Made by a program: the position numbers and the translations under genes
Source of the DNA: Croceitalea sp947503285
GTDB lineage: Bacteria > Bacteroidota > Bacteroidia > Flavobacteriales > Flavobacteriaceae
Direction of reading: 5' to 3'
Assembly (NCBI RefSeq): GCF_036985505.1
Contig: NZ_BTGQ01000004.1
Coordinates: 1 to 64,000 of the forward strand
DNA: 64,000 nucleotides
Shown: piece after piece, positions 1-9,091 of the stretch
How the letters are laid out: every line of letters starts with the position of its first letter
Numbering within the stretch: position 1 is the stretch's first letter
Notes under the pieces: generated by a model
What the model saw: the letters and a program-made list of their open reading frames with translations, nothing else
The model's database searches: none
What the model was told of the DNA's origin: nothing

Positions 1-60
1 GAACCCCCTACGGGCCCTCGTTCCCCTCTTTTATCCTTCGCTTATCTCCCAAAGCGGGTG

Positions 61-68
61 CAAATATA
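61..68 (-). promoter_or_regulatory. Possible -7 box of a leftward promoter at the window edge
   Basis: Read on the minus strand, 68-61 is TATATTTG, which fits the Bacteroidota -7 consensus TAnnTTTG. Any transcript would start near position 54 and run out of the window to the left. The 60 bases beyond it match no gene I recognise. Only this one box supports the call. Confidence 0.3.
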
Positions 69-266
69 AAACTCTTTTTTACATTCGCACAAGACTTTTC
101 AAATAAAAATTAAAAAAAAATACAAGTCACTGATTTTCAGAACTATTAACCCTTATTTATTTTTTAAAGCCGGACTTTCAAGATACTATCTTTTTATCAA
201 TCAACCAAATACCTTCAAAAAGAAGCTTTCCAACGATTCGAAACAAAAATGAAAACGACCTTAACA

Positions 267-296
267 TTGTGGCATTCGTACAAGGTGTTATCTTTG
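267..296 (+). promoter_or_regulatory. Promoter of the thrS-infC-rpmI-rplT cluster
   Basis: A TTG at 267-269 and TATCTTTG at 289-296 are 19 bp apart, the spacing of the Bacteroidota sigma-ABfr-type promoter. The box ends 25 bases before the thrS ATG, so the leader is very short, with no room for a T-box or an attenuator. The remaining leader from 69 to 266 is A/T-rich, and I see no gene in it. Confidence 0.6.
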
Positions 297-321
297 CCCC
301 TATTCAAATTAAGAGAAAATA

Positions 322-2262
322 ATGATCAACATTACTTTACCCGATGGGGCGGTCAAACAAGTGGAACCGGGCAGCACTCCGCTTGATGTTGCAAAAAGCA
401 TTAGTGAAGGTCTTGCACGCAATGTTATCTCTGCAAAATTCAATGATAGTATCGTAGAGAGTTCGACACCCTTAGAGACCGACGGGGCCCTTACCTTATA
501 TACATGGAATAATGATGAAGGTAAAAAAGCTTTTTGGCACTCCAGCTCCCATGTTATTGCACAAGCTTTAGAGGAGCTTTATCCTGGAATAAAGCTCACT
601 ATCGGTCCGGCCATTGAAAACGGTTTTTATTATGATGTTGATTTTGGGGAACACACCATTTCAGAAAAGGATTTTCCCACCATAGAAAAGAAAGCTCTCG
701 AAATTGCTCGAGGAAAACATGATTTCAAAATGCGCGAGGTATCAAAAGTAGATGCACTTGCCTATTACAAAAAACAAAATAACACCTATAAGGTAGAACT
801 TATCGACAACCTTACCGATGGTGAGATTACTTTTTGCGACCATAGCTCATTCACCGATCTCTGTCGCGGGGGCCATATTCCCAATACTGGAATAATAAAG
901 GCAATCAAAATATTAAGTGTTGCCGGAGCTTATTGGAGGGGTGATGAAAACAACAAACAACTGACTAGGGTCTATGGCATTTCTTTTCCTAAACAAAAAG
1001 AACTTACGGCCTATTTAGAGCTTTTGGAAGAGGCTAAAAAAAGAGATCATAGAAAACTAGGCAAAGAATTAGAGCTTTTCACCTTTTCGCAAAAGGTGGG
1101 TCAAGGGCTTCCTCTTTGGCTTCCTAAAGGAGCCGCCTTAAGGGAACGTTTGGAGGATTTTTTGAAAAAAGCCCAAAAGAAGGCAGGATACGAAATGGTG
1201 GTCACACCACATATCGGCCAGAAAGAGCTTTATGTGACATCAGGCCATTATGCAAAATATGGTGAAGACAGTTTTCAACCTATACACACCCCCAAACAAG
1301 ATGAAGAGTTTTTGTTGAAACCGATGAACTGCCCACACCATTGCGAAATATACAATACAAGTCCGTTTAGTTACAAAGATCTACCTAAGCGTTATGCCGA
1401 ATTTGGGACTGTTTACCGTTATGAGCAAAGTGGCGAATTACATGGCCTGACCAGGGTTCGTGGTTTCACACAAGATGACGCCCATATTTTCTGCACTCCA
1501 GATCAATTGAACAGTGAGTTTAAGAACGTCATTGATCTATCACTCTATGTGTTGGGTTCACTAGGTTTTGACAATTTTACGGCACAGGTATCGGTACGCG
1601 ATTTAGAAAAACCTGAAAAGTATATTGGTTCTGTTGAGAATTGGGAGAAAGCCGAGCAAGCCATTATCGATGCTGCAGAGGAAAAGGGGTTAAATTATGT
1701 GGTTGAAAGTGGTGAAGCCGCTTTTTATGGTCCAAAACTGGATTTTATGGTCAAGGATGCCCTTGGGCGCAATTGGCAATTAGGCACCATTCAAGTAGAC
1801 TACAACCTACCTGAACGATTTGACCTAACTTATAAAGGAAGTGATAACGAACTGCATAGACCTGTCATGATCCACCGGGCCCCGTTTGGCAGTCTAGAGC
1901 GATTTGTTGCTTTATTGTTAGAGCATACCGGGGGAAATTTCCCCCTTTGGCTAATACCCCAACAGGCTATTGTGCTGCCTGTCAGCGAGAAACATGAAAA
2001 ATATGCAGAAAAAGTTTTGAATTCGCTGGAAAATCACGAAATTCGCGCGCTCATTGATAGTAGGAATGAGACTGTAGGGAAGAAAATACGGGAGGCTGAA
2101 TTAAAAAAAATACCTTTCATGCTAATCGTTGGAGAGAATGAAGAAGCAGCCGAAACCATTTCAGTAAGAAAACATGGGGGTGATGATTTAGGTAGTCTAA
2201 ATGTTGATCAGTTTTCAGACTTGGTTTCAAAAGAAATAAATAGTACCTTAAAGTCGTTCTAA
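322..2262 (+). CDS. thrS: Threonine--tRNA ligase
   Basis: Charges tRNA-Thr with threonine in the cytoplasm. The 646-residue length is normal for bacterial ThrRS. Domains run in order: TGS (about 1-60), the editing domain with its zinc-like site (H73, H77, C181, H185), the class II catalytic core and the C-terminal anticodon-binding domain. The core shows MNCPHHCEIY, with catalytic zinc ligands, and motif 3 around MIHRAPFGSLERF. The gene is first in a translation cluster with infC, rpmI and rplT, an order common in bacteria, and has its own promoter 25 bp upstream. I see nothing unusual in the protein. Confidence 0.98.
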   Translation: MINITLPDGAVKQVEPGSTPLDVAKSISEGLARNVISAKFNDSIVESSTPLETDGALTLYTWNNDEGKKAFWHSSSHVIAQALEELYPGIKLTIGPAIENGFYYDVDFGEHTISEKDFPTIEKKALEIARGKHDFKMREVSKVDALAYYKKQNNTYKVELIDNLTDGEITFCDHSSFTDLCRGGHIPNTGIIKAIKILSVAGAYWRGDENNKQLTRVYGISFPKQKELTAYLELLEEAKKRDHRKLGKELELFTFSQKVGQGLPLWLPKGAALRERLEDFLKKAQKKAGYEMVVTPHIGQKELYVTSGHYAKYGEDSFQPIHTPKQDEEFLLKPMNCPHHCEIYNTSPFSYKDLPKRYAEFGTVYRYEQSGELHGLTRVRGFTQDDAHIFCTPDQLNSEFKNVIDLSLYVLGSLGFDNFTAQVSVRDLEKPEKYIGSVENWEKAEQAIIDAAEEKGLNYVVESGEAAFYGPKLDFMVKDALGRNWQLGTIQVDYNLPERFDLTYKGSDNELHRPVMIHRAPFGSLERFVALLLEHTGGNFPLWLIPQQAIVLPVSEKHEKYAEKVLNSLENHEIRALIDSRNETVGKKIREAELKKIPFMLIVGENEEAAETISVRKHGGDDLGSLNVDQFSDLVSKEINSTLKSF

Positions 2263-2274
2263 AAGGCCTCACCC

Positions 2275-2317
2275 AAATTTGCTTAATAAGCAAATTCGAC
2301 CTCTCCAAAAGAGAGGT
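2275..2317. repeat. Two consecutive hairpins between thrS and infC
   Basis: AATTTGCTT (2276-2284) pairs with AAGCAAATT (2288-2296), and ACCTCTC (2299-2305) pairs with GAGAGGT (2311-2317). Neither is followed by a T-run, so they are not classic terminators. They could be an intergenic repeat element or an mRNA-processing or attenuation structure between thrS and the initiation-factor genes. Confidence 0.5.
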
Positions 2318-2369
2318 AAATTATGGAAGTATGCCTATAAATAAAAGTTTAATTAAAAAATAGTAAGTC

Positions 2370-2927
2370 ATAGCAATACGAAGAAGATTTAGACCCCAAC
2401 CAAGAAGGGAAAACAAAAACCCTCATAATATCAATGAAAAAATTCTTGCACCAGAGGTGAGATTGGTGGGAGACAATGTCGAAGTTGGAGTATATCCAAT
2501 ACGCAAAGCTTTAGACAAAGCTGAAGAATTGGAGTTGGATTTGGTTGAAATTTCACCAAAAGCACAACCACCGGTTTGTAAAATTATCGATTATAAAAAG
2601 TTTCTTTACGAACAAAAGAAACGTGAAAAGGCCATGAAGGCCAAAGCGACCAAGGTAATCGTAAAAGAAATACGGTTTGGCCCCCAGACGGATGATCATG
2701 ATTATGAATTTAAAAAACGTCATGCTGAAAAGTTTTTAAAGGAAGGTGCCAAACTCAAAGCATATGTGTTTTTCAAAGGTCGTTCGATAGTTTATAAAGA
2801 TCAAGGGGAAATACTTTTATTACGACTTGCATCTGAACTAGAAGATTATGGAAAGGTCGAACAGATGCCAAAATTAGAAGGAAAGCGAATGACAATGTTC
2901 ATTGCACCTAAAACGAGTAAAAAATAA
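2370..2927 (+). CDS. infC: Translation initiation factor IF-3, apparent ATA start codon
   Basis: Binds the 30S subunit, checks initiator tRNA and start-codon choice, and prevents premature subunit joining. From the first conventional start (GTG 2457) the product would be 156 residues and lack the IF-3 N-terminus. The frame stays open back to a stop at 2364, and the upstream residues read I-A-I-R-R-R-F-R-P-Q-P-R-R, the expected beginning of flavobacterial IF-3. No ATG, GTG or TTG lies there, so I place the start at ATA 2370, giving 185 residues. E. coli infC uses AUU, and IF-3 represses its own translation through that poor codon. The same control is inferred here. The C-terminal domain carries KEIRFGPQTDDHDYEFK and the terminal FIAPK motif. 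Confidence 0.9.
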   Translation: MAIRRRFRPQPRRENKNPHNINEKILAPEVRLVGDNVEVGVYPIRKALDKAEELELDLVEISPKAQPPVCKIIDYKKFLYEQKKREKAMKAKATKVIVKEIRFGPQTDDHDYEFKKRHAEKFLKEGAKLKAYVFFKGRSIVYKDQGEILLLRLASELEDYGKVEQMPKLEGKRMTMFIAPKTSKK

Positions 2928-2953
2928 GCGGAGATAAATCATAAAAAGGAAAA

Positions 2954-3151
2954 ATGCCTAAAATGAAAACCAAATCCAGTGCTAAAAAGCGATTTAAGCT
3001 TACAGGCTCTGGTAAAATCAAAAGAAAGCACGCTTTTAAGAGTCATATTTTGACCAAAAAGTCTAAAAAGCGGAAGCTTAAATTGACCCACTCAACATTA
3101 GTTCATGAGGCGGATGTCAACAGTATTAAAGAACAGTTACGATTAAAATAA
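2954..3151 (+). CDS. rpmI: Large ribosomal subunit protein bL35
   Basis: A 65-residue, very basic ribosomal protein with the family start MPKMKTKSSAKKRFKLTGSG and the KRKHAFKSHIL segment. It lies 26 bp after infC and 125 bp before rplT, the usual IF3-L35-L20 order. In other bacteria bL20 represses this operon by binding its leader. The longer rpmI-rplT gap here could house such a site, but I see no diagnostic pseudoknot. Confidence 0.97.
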   Translation: MPKMKTKSSAKKRFKLTGSGKIKRKHAFKSHILTKKSKKRKLKLTHSTLVHEADVNSIKEQLRLK

Positions 3152-3276
3152 TTGTTCGTTCGGTAAATTATTAACCCTGGAGTTGGGCAAGTTATTGGAA
3201 TTCTTTTTTACAGAGTTCGAGTGAAATAAAAAAGTGGCGATTATCGCCCGCCTACTACAAAAAAAATTAAAGAAAA

Positions 3277-3621
3277 ATGCCAAGATCAGTAAATGCAGTA
3301 GCTTCTAGAGCCAGAAGAAAAAAGGTAATGAAGCAAGCCAAAGGCTACTTTGGAAGACGTAAAAACGTTTGGACGGTAGCGAAAAATGCGGTTGAAAAAG
3401 CAATGTTATATGCTTACCGTGATAGAAGAAATAAAAAGAGGACTTTTAGAGCACTTTGGATTACCCGTATCAATGCAGGTGCAAGACAGTATGGAATGTC
3501 TTATTCTCAATTTATGGGCAAAGTAAAAGCAAACGGAATCGAATTGAACCGAAAGGTTCTTGCAGATTTGGCCATGAACCATCCGGAAGCGTTCAAAGCC
3601 ATTGTTGAGAAAGTCAAATAA
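3277..3621 (+). CDS. rplT: Large ribosomal subunit protein bL20
   Basis: Early-assembly 23S rRNA-binding protein of 114 residues, full length. It begins MPRSVNAVASRARRKKVMKQ and contains the conserved RRNKKRTFRALWITRINAGAR-type block. It is the last gene of the thrS-infC-rpmI cluster and is followed 29 bp later by a strong terminator. In studied bacteria bL20 also acts as translational repressor of its own operon. No direct evidence for this is visible here. Confidence 0.98.
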   Translation: MPRSVNAVASRARRKKVMKQAKGYFGRRKNVWTVAKNAVEKAMLYAYRDRRNKKRTFRALWITRINAGARQYGMSYSQFMGKVKANGIELNRKVLADLAMNHPEAFKAIVEKVK

Positions 3622-3649
3622 AAATTTTAGTAAACTTACCCCGCTTATT

Positions 3650-3681
3650 AAAACCCTGCTGCACTGTAGCAGGGTTTTTTT
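3650..3681 (+). terminator. Terminator after rplT
   Basis: AAACCCTGCT (3651-3660) pairs with AGCAGGGTTT (3668-3677) around a 7-nt loop, followed by a run of T to 3681. It closes the thrS-rplT cluster. Confidence 0.85.
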
Positions 3682-3739
3682 GTTGGTTGGCCATAAAGCT
3701 ATTACCTGTCTTACCCCTTACAGACAACCAGAAATCTAC

Positions 3740-4162
3740 TTAACTCCCAAATGCAGTCAATACCAAATGCCTGCCAGATGCACGGTTTCTATGTTCGCAC
3801 AGGTAAATACCCTGCCATGTGCCCAAATTTAGTTGTCCATTTGTTATAGGAACTTGCACCGAAGCTCCGAACAAAGACGCTTTTATATGTGCAGGCATAT
3901 CATCCGAACCCTCATAGTCATGTTGATAATACGGCATATTCTCAGGTACCATAGTATTTATATGGCTTTCAAAATCTATTCGAACCGTTGGGTCCGCAGC
4001 CTCATTAATTGTTAGACTAGCCGAAGTATGCTTTATGAAAACATGTAGCATCCCAACTTTGATATGTCCGATTTCTGAAAAGGCATCGTTAACCATATCC
4101 GTTATTAGATGAAACCCCCTTCTGAAGGGTTTTAAAGTAATTTGTTTTTGATAGGTTCTCAT
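3740..4162 (-). CDS. YjbQ/UPF0047 family protein
   Basis: A 140-residue protein of the YjbQ family (secondary thiamine-phosphate synthase-type enzyme). It has the family signatures HTSASLTINE (about residues 46-55), the acidic/His block EGSDDMPAHIKAS and the C-terminal GTWQGIYLCEHR. Family members form compact trimers, and some complement a thiamine-phosphate synthase mutant, but the physiological reaction is uncertain. It is convergent with rplT and divergent from the HAD gene, about 70 bp away, so it is probably a single-gene unit. Confidence 0.88.
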   Translation of the reverse strand: MRTYQKQITLKPFRRGFHLITDMVNDAFSEIGHIKVGMLHVFIKHTSASLTINEAADPTVRIDFESHINTMVPENMPYYQHDYEGSDDMPAHIKASLFGASVQVPITNGQLNLGTWQGIYLCEHRNRASGRHLVLTAFGS

Positions 4163-4233
4163 CCAACTAAAATAATATAAACTTAACCCCTATACTATAG
4201 CATACCATTACCTTTGCAACTTAATTTTTACAA

Positions 4234-5028
4234 ATGGATTTGTCAGGCATCAAAATGGTCGTCACCGATATGGATGGAACCCTACTGAATTCCAACCATG
4301 AAGTTAGTAGTAGGTTTTTTGAATTATTCGAAAAAATGAAACAAAGGGGAATTCACTTTGTTGCCGCAAGCGGACGTCAGTATGAAAGTATGGTTGACAA
4401 ACTGGGGCGTGTAAAAAATGATATGCTTTTTATTGCCGAAAATGGGGCGCTAATCAAAAAACAAGACCAGGTATTATTAACCACACCCTTAGCCAAAAAG
4501 CACATTAGCACCATTCTTGATGCCGTAAAACCCATCAAAGATGCACACCCTGTTTTATGTAGTTCAGAAAAGGCCTATGTCAATGGAACCTCACAAAACT
4601 TTTTGACATTACTTAAGGAGTATTATACGGAATTTCAAGAAGTTGACGACCAACACCAAGTCAATGACGACGTACTGAAAATTGCTATTTACCATTTTGA
4701 AAGCTCAGAAAGGTTTATTTATCCGGCAGTACGACATTTGGAAAATTCCTTAAAGGTCAAAGTATCCGGTTCAAATTGGGTAGATGTTTCACACGTAAAC
4801 GCACATAAGGGTTATGCCCTTGAGATGGTCATGCGCGAGTATGCTATTACGTCTGATGAAATACTTGTTTTTGGTGATTACAACAACGATCTCGAAATGC
4901 TAGAACTATCAAATTATAGTTTCGCCATGGCCAATGCCCATCCGGACGTTAAAAAAGTCGCCAAATTTGAAACTCGAAGTAATGATGAATTTGGGGTTGA
5001 GGCAGTTTTAGAAAAACTTCTGCATTAA
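4234..5028 (+). CDS. Cof-type HAD-superfamily phosphatase
   Basis: Cytoplasmic phosphohydrolase, 264 residues. HAD motif I is DMDGTLLNS (about residues 12-20), with the nucleophile and acid aspartates. The C-terminal motif IV is GDYNNDLEML. A type IIB cap lies between them, as in the Cof/YidA group that hydrolyses sugar phosphates and other small phosphoesters. The substrate cannot be told from sequence. It stops 8 bp before the stop of the convergent asparagine synthetase B-like gene, leaving no room for an independent terminator. Confidence 0.9.
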   Translation: MDLSGIKMVVTDMDGTLLNSNHEVSSRFFELFEKMKQRGIHFVAASGRQYESMVDKLGRVKNDMLFIAENGALIKKQDQVLLTTPLAKKHISTILDAVKPIKDAHPVLCSSEKAYVNGTSQNFLTLLKEYYTEFQEVDDQHQVNDDVLKIAIYHFESSERFIYPAVRHLENSLKVKVSGSNWVDVSHVNAHKGYALEMVMREYAITSDEILVFGDYNNDLEMLELSNYSFAMANAHPDVKKVAKFETRSNDEFGVEAVLEKLLH

Positions 5029-5035
5029 GAAGCTG

Positions 5036-6325
5036 TCATGTTTTTTGCTTCTTCTTTCTAGCCGCAGGAAACAAAACATTATTTAATATCAGGCGATACC
5101 CAGGGGAGGTAGGGTGTAATTCCAATTCGGTTTTTGGGTCCCCGACCCTATGTTGGTAATCTTCAGGATCATGGCCGCCGTAGAAGGTAAAAAAGCCTTT
5201 TCCCTTCACTCCATGAATGTATCTGGCCTCACCGTTCAGTTTACACTCACCCAATACCATAACAGTTGGTTTCACTTCATCTGGGGTGAATGAAGTCGTT
5301 TGTCCCATAAACCCCTTTACCAGAGTAGTATGGTTTTGGGTCAACATTGTCGGCACGGGATCCCATTTTGCGGAAAACTCCATCAAAGAAAAATAATCCG
5401 ATTCTTTGGGCACCTGACGTTTTGCCGTCATATCGATGGATGAAAATTCATAGCGCAAGGGGTTTCGTTCGAGCACAAAATCTTGAAAAGCGAAAGTTCT
5501 GGTGAAGTCGAGCTGACCTTGATAGTTGGCATCTGATGGGTCTCCATCAAACATGGGTTCGCATATATCGACACTGTTCGCAGCTAAAGCGATATCAAAG
5601 CTATCGGTAGCCGAACACATGGCGAACATAAAGCCACCCCCAATAACGTAACGTCTGATTTTTTCAGCCACTGCCCCTTTTTGATCAGATACTTTGGCAA
5701 AACCCAATTTTTCTGCACGTTCTTCCGCCAAACGCTTTCCTTCAATGTACCAAGGTGCTGCGCGATAGGCTCCATAAAACTTGCCATATTGCCCCGTGAA
5801 GTCTTCATGGTGCAGATGCAACCAATCATATAAGGCCAATTTATCATCTAACACCTCTTCATCATAAATGGTAACATAGGGTATCTCAGCATAGGTCAAT
5901 ACCATGGTTACTGCATCGTCCCAAGGTTGGTTATCTTTAGGGGAATAAACTGCTATTTTAGGTGCTTTTTCCAATATTACGGCATCTTGGTTTTGTGAAG
6001 GGCTGCCGATGTCATCCAATATGGTTTTTGCCTCGCTATCGGATAATATTTCAAAAGACACTCCCCTGATTTGGCATTCTTTACGAATAAGATCCCCATC
6101 AGGCAATAAAAATGAACCACCCCTATAGTTTAGCAGCCATTGCACTTTTTGTTGTTTATTAAGTACCCAGTAGGTAATACCGTAAGCCTTCAAATGATTT
6201 TCTTGAGACTCCGCGTCCATAGGAATCAAAACTACCGAACCATAAGAGCTAAAGGAAACTAATAAAAAAAGTACTGCATAGCTTTTGAAGTGTTTCAATG
6301 CGAAACCCGTTTTAGAAGGGCACAT
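5036..6325 (-). CDS. Asparagine synthetase B-like secreted protein
   Basis: Belongs to a Bacteroidota family often named asparagine synthetase B from weak similarity. No glutamine-amidotransferase domain with an N-terminal catalytic Cys is present, so asparagine synthesis is doubtful. The start is ambiguous. ATG 6325 gives 429 residues and overlaps the dnaB end by 14 bp. TTG 6298 would begin directly with a signal-peptide-like stretch (KHFKSYAVLFLLVSFSSYGS). The conserved core follows: VLIPMDAESQENHLKAYG and LLNYRGGSFLLPD. The signal sequence points to export. It lies immediately downstream of dnaB on the same strand and may be co-transcribed with it. Confidence 0.75.
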   Translation of the reverse strand: MCPSKTGFALKHFKSYAVLFLLVSFSSYGSVVLIPMDAESQENHLKAYGITYWVLNKQQKVQWLLNYRGGSFLLPDGDLIRKECQIRGVSFEILSDSEAKTILDDIGSPSQNQDAVILEKAPKIAVYSPKDNQPWDDAVTMVLTYAEIPYVTIYDEEVLDDKLALYDWLHLHHEDFTGQYGKFYGAYRAAPWYIEGKRLAEERAEKLGFAKVSDQKGAVAEKIRRYVIGGGFMFAMCSATDSFDIALAANSVDICEPMFDGDPSDANYQGQLDFTRTFAFQDFVLERNPLRYEFSSIDMTAKRQVPKESDYFSLMEFSAKWDPVPTMLTQNHTTLVKGFMGQTTSFTPDEVKPTVMVLGECKLNGEARYIHGVKGKGFFTFYGGHDPEDYQHRVGDPKTELELHPTSPGYRLILNNVLFPAARKKKQKT

Positions 6326-7856
6326 CGTCATCTTGATTGCCCTCATCATTGAAAGTGCTACCGAAAGCTTGGTCTGTACTTGGCAAATTAGGAGTTGCAA
6401 ACGGATTTTCGTCATTATCATTCATCTTAGATTGAAACTCAAATGGTGAGTCAAAGTCATCTAAGTTATCAAATTTACCCAATGCCCCGATGAACTTTAA
6501 CCTAATATTATCCAACCCGCCATTTCGATGTTTGGCCACTATGAATTCTGCCTGACCTTGGGTTGGTGTTCTTTCTTCATCATCCCATTCATCAATTTTA
6601 TAATATTCAGGTCTATAAATAAACGATACGATATCGGCATCTTGTTCAATAGCCCCAGATTCCCTCAAATCGGATAAAATTGGACGCTTGCTACCACCAC
6701 GTGTCTCAACTGCCCGAGAAAGCTGGGACAACGCAATTACGGGGACATTCAACTCTTTTGCAAGTGCTTTTAAGTTTCTAGAAATGGTAGAAATCTCTTG
6801 TTCACGATTACCCCCTTTTTGGCTTCCGCCGGCGGTCATTAATTGCAAATAATCTATAATGATCATTTTAATACCGTGCTGTGAGGCCAATCGCCTTGCC
6901 TTTGCCCTAAGATCAAAAATTGATAACGAAGGGGTGTCATCAATGAACAAAGGTGCTTTCTCTAAGGTTTTGACTTTAACGTTAAGTTGTTCCCATTCAT
7001 GCTTTTCTAGACGACCTGTTCTTAGTTTTTCAGAGGACAACCCAGTTTCTGAAGAAATCAGTCGTGTTATCAGCTGCACCGAAGACATCTCCAATGAAAA
7101 GAACGCGACGGGTATTTCTGCATTGACAGCAATATTTCGAGCCATGGATAAGGTCAGCGCCGTTTTACCCATACCAGGTCTTGCAGCAACGATTACCAAA
7201 TCACTGGGTTGCCAGCCCGATGTTAATTTATCTAGTTTATCGAACCCCGAAGGTATACCACTAAGCCCTTCTTTGTTCGCAATCTCCTCGATACGCTTTT
7301 TAGCTTGTATCACCAAGTTTTGGGCAGTTTCCGCGGAACGTTTCAAGTTACCTTGGGTGACCTCATATAATTTGGCCTCGGCATTGTCCAATAGGTCAAA
7401 AACATCCGTTCCCTCATTGTAGGCATCTTCAATAATCTCGTTTGAGATTTTAATCAAACTACGTTGGATGTATTTTTGAAGAATTATACGGGCATGGAAC
7501 TCTATATGTGCCGAAGAGGCTACTTTTTGGGTTAATTTAATAAGGTAAAAATCACCCCCAACCGCCTCTAAATGACCGTCTTTCTTTAATTGTGATGAAA
7601 CGGTTAATAAGTCGACAGGTTCTGAGGATTCGAACAATTTGAAGATGGATTCATAAACAAATCGGTGCGCATCCTTATAAAAAACCTCAGGATGCAGAAT
7701 ATCAATAACTTCATCGACCCCTTTTTTATCAATCATCATTGCACCAAGCACAACCTCCTCTAAATCAACTGCTTGTGGGGGTATTTTTCCACGCTCTAAA
7801 TTGATAATGGTAGATTTGTCGATCTTGCGACCTATTATTGGGTTGGGTTTGTCCAT
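6312..7856 (-). CDS. dnaB: Replicative DNA helicase DnaB
   Basis: Hexameric 5'-3' helicase that unwinds the replication fork and recruits primase. The 514 residues comprise the DnaB N-terminal domain (about 25-130), a linker and the RecA-like C-terminal domain. Walker A is AARPGMGKT (224-232), Walker B is MIIIDYLQLM, and the arginine-rich SQLSRAVETRGGSKRP segment follows. There is no intein, although dnaB is a common intein site. The tail is acidic and low-complexity (NDEGNQDDDVPF), a feature seen in flavobacterial DnaB. It is transcribed leftward. Confidence 0.98.
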   Translation of the reverse strand: MDKPNPIIGRKIDKSTIINLERGKIPPQAVDLEEVVLGAMMIDKKGVDEVIDILHPEVFYKDAHRFVYESIFKLFESSEPVDLLTVSSQLKKDGHLEAVGGDFYLIKLTQKVASSAHIEFHARIILQKYIQRSLIKISNEIIEDAYNEGTDVFDLLDNAEAKLYEVTQGNLKRSAETAQNLVIQAKKRIEEIANKEGLSGIPSGFDKLDKLTSGWQPSDLVIVAARPGMGKTALTLSMARNIAVNAEIPVAFFSLEMSSVQLITRLISSETGLSSEKLRTGRLEKHEWEQLNVKVKTLEKAPLFIDDTPSLSIFDLRAKARRLASQHGIKMIIIDYLQLMTAGGSQKGGNREQEISTISRNLKALAKELNVPVIALSQLSRAVETRGGSKRPILSDLRESGAIEQDADIVSFIYRPEYYKIDEWDDEERTPTQGQAEFIVAKHRNGGLDNIRLKFIGALGKFDNLDDFDSPFEFQSKMNDNDENPFATPNLPSTDQAFGSTFNDEGNQDDDVPF

Positions 7857-8024
7857 GGGTGCGAAAGTATGGAATTAACCTTTAGTTAATATTAATTTAA
7901 ACCGCCTCGATATTCACAGTTACTCAACAAAAGTACTGTTGATAACTTGTAAAATCTGTTAACAACACGAATAAATAAGAAAAGAATTACAGGTAGGTCT
8001 TTGTCAAAAACGAAAAAATCAGGG

Positions 8025-8978
8025 TCAGCCGTTAAAAACGCCCATATTGGCATATTTATCCATTCTGGTATTGACCAATTCTTTTGGTGATAACTTTTTT
8101 AATTCTTCAAAATGAACTGAAATCTTATTTTTTACGGTTTCAAAAGTCTTGTCTCGATTGGTGTGTGCACCGCCCAAAGGTTCTCGAACGATTTCATCGA
8201 TCAACTTCAACTTTTTCATGTCAGGCGCGGTCAATTTCAAGGCTTCTGCAGCTTGCTCTTTATACTCCCAACTTCGCCATAGGATCGAAGAACATGACTC
8301 TGGGGAAATTACGGAATACCATGTGTTTTCCAACATCAATACCTTATCCCCTACACCAATACCCAAAGCTCCTCCAGATGCACCTTCACCGATAATAACC
8401 ACAATGATGGGTACTTTTAAACGGGTCATTTCAAGTATGTTTCTTGCAATCGCCTCACCTTGGCCCCGTTCTTCTGCTTCAATTCCAGGATAAGCGCCAG
8501 GGGTGTCTATAAAACATACCACCGGAATGTTGAATTTTTCAGCAGACCTCATCAATCGCAATGCTTTTCGATACCCTTCTGGGTTTGCCATTCCAAAATT
8601 TCGATATTGCCTTGTTTTTGTGTTGTACCCTTTCTGTTGCCCTATGAACATATAACTTTGGTCCCCTATCTTACCCAGGCCACCTATCATCGCCTTATCA
8701 TCACCAACGGTTCTATCACCATGCAATTCTAAAAAAGTATCACCGCAAATGGCATTGATGTAATCCATGGTGTAAGGCCTATTTGGGTGTCTTGACAGTT
8801 GTACCCGTTGCCATGCCGTTAAGTTTTTATAAATACCTTTTTTCGTGTCGGCTAGCTTCTTTTCGATTTGTTGGCACGTTTCAGTAACGTCAACATCGCT
8901 TTCTTCCCCTATTATCATACATTTTTGAAGCTGATCTTCAAGTTCTTTAATGGGAAGTTCAAATTCCAAATATTCCAT
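8025..8978 (-). CDS. accA: Acetyl-CoA carboxylase carboxyltransferase subunit alpha
   Basis: Transfers the carboxyl group from carboxybiotin to acetyl-CoA, making malonyl-CoA for fatty acid synthesis, as an alpha2-beta2 complex with AccD. The 317 residues are the normal AccA length. The crotonase-fold core contains FIDTPGAYPGIEAEERGQGEAIARN and IGEGASGGALGIGVGDKV. It begins MEYLEFELPIKELE. It stands alone between dnaB and the permease gene with no accD in the window, the usual flavobacterial arrangement. Confidence 0.97.
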   Translation of the reverse strand: MEYLEFELPIKELEDQLQKCMIIGEESDVDVTETCQQIEKKLADTKKGIYKNLTAWQRVQLSRHPNRPYTMDYINAICGDTFLELHGDRTVGDDKAMIGGLGKIGDQSYMFIGQQKGYNTKTRQYRNFGMANPEGYRKALRLMRSAEKFNIPVVCFIDTPGAYPGIEAEERGQGEAIARNILEMTRLKVPIIVVIIGEGASGGALGIGVGDKVLMLENTWYSVISPESCSSILWRSWEYKEQAAEALKLTAPDMKKLKLIDEIVREPLGGAHTNRDKTFETVKNKISVHFEELKKLSPKELVNTRMDKYANMGVFNG

Positions 8979-9091
8979 ATAAGTGTTTGTTGTAAGTCGA
9001 GTTGGTTAAATGAATTTGTTCTGTTCGGTACGCAAATATATATAATGTCTGAAATACTTCAACACCATAGATCAATATGCCAGGCTTCTTA

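Noticed and set aside
1..60. Partial tRNA-Pro on the minus strand
   Set aside because: A TTTGGGA resembling its anticodon loop is present, but the flanking bases do not pair and no D or T arm fits.
2457..2927. IF-3 as a 156-residue protein starting at GTG
   Set aside because: The conserved N-terminal IF-3 sequence continues upstream in frame to ATA 2370.
6859..7422. Plus-strand ORF of 187 residues inside dnaB
   Set aside because: It is fully antisense to the conserved DnaB helicase domain, with a serine/leucine-rich shadow composition.
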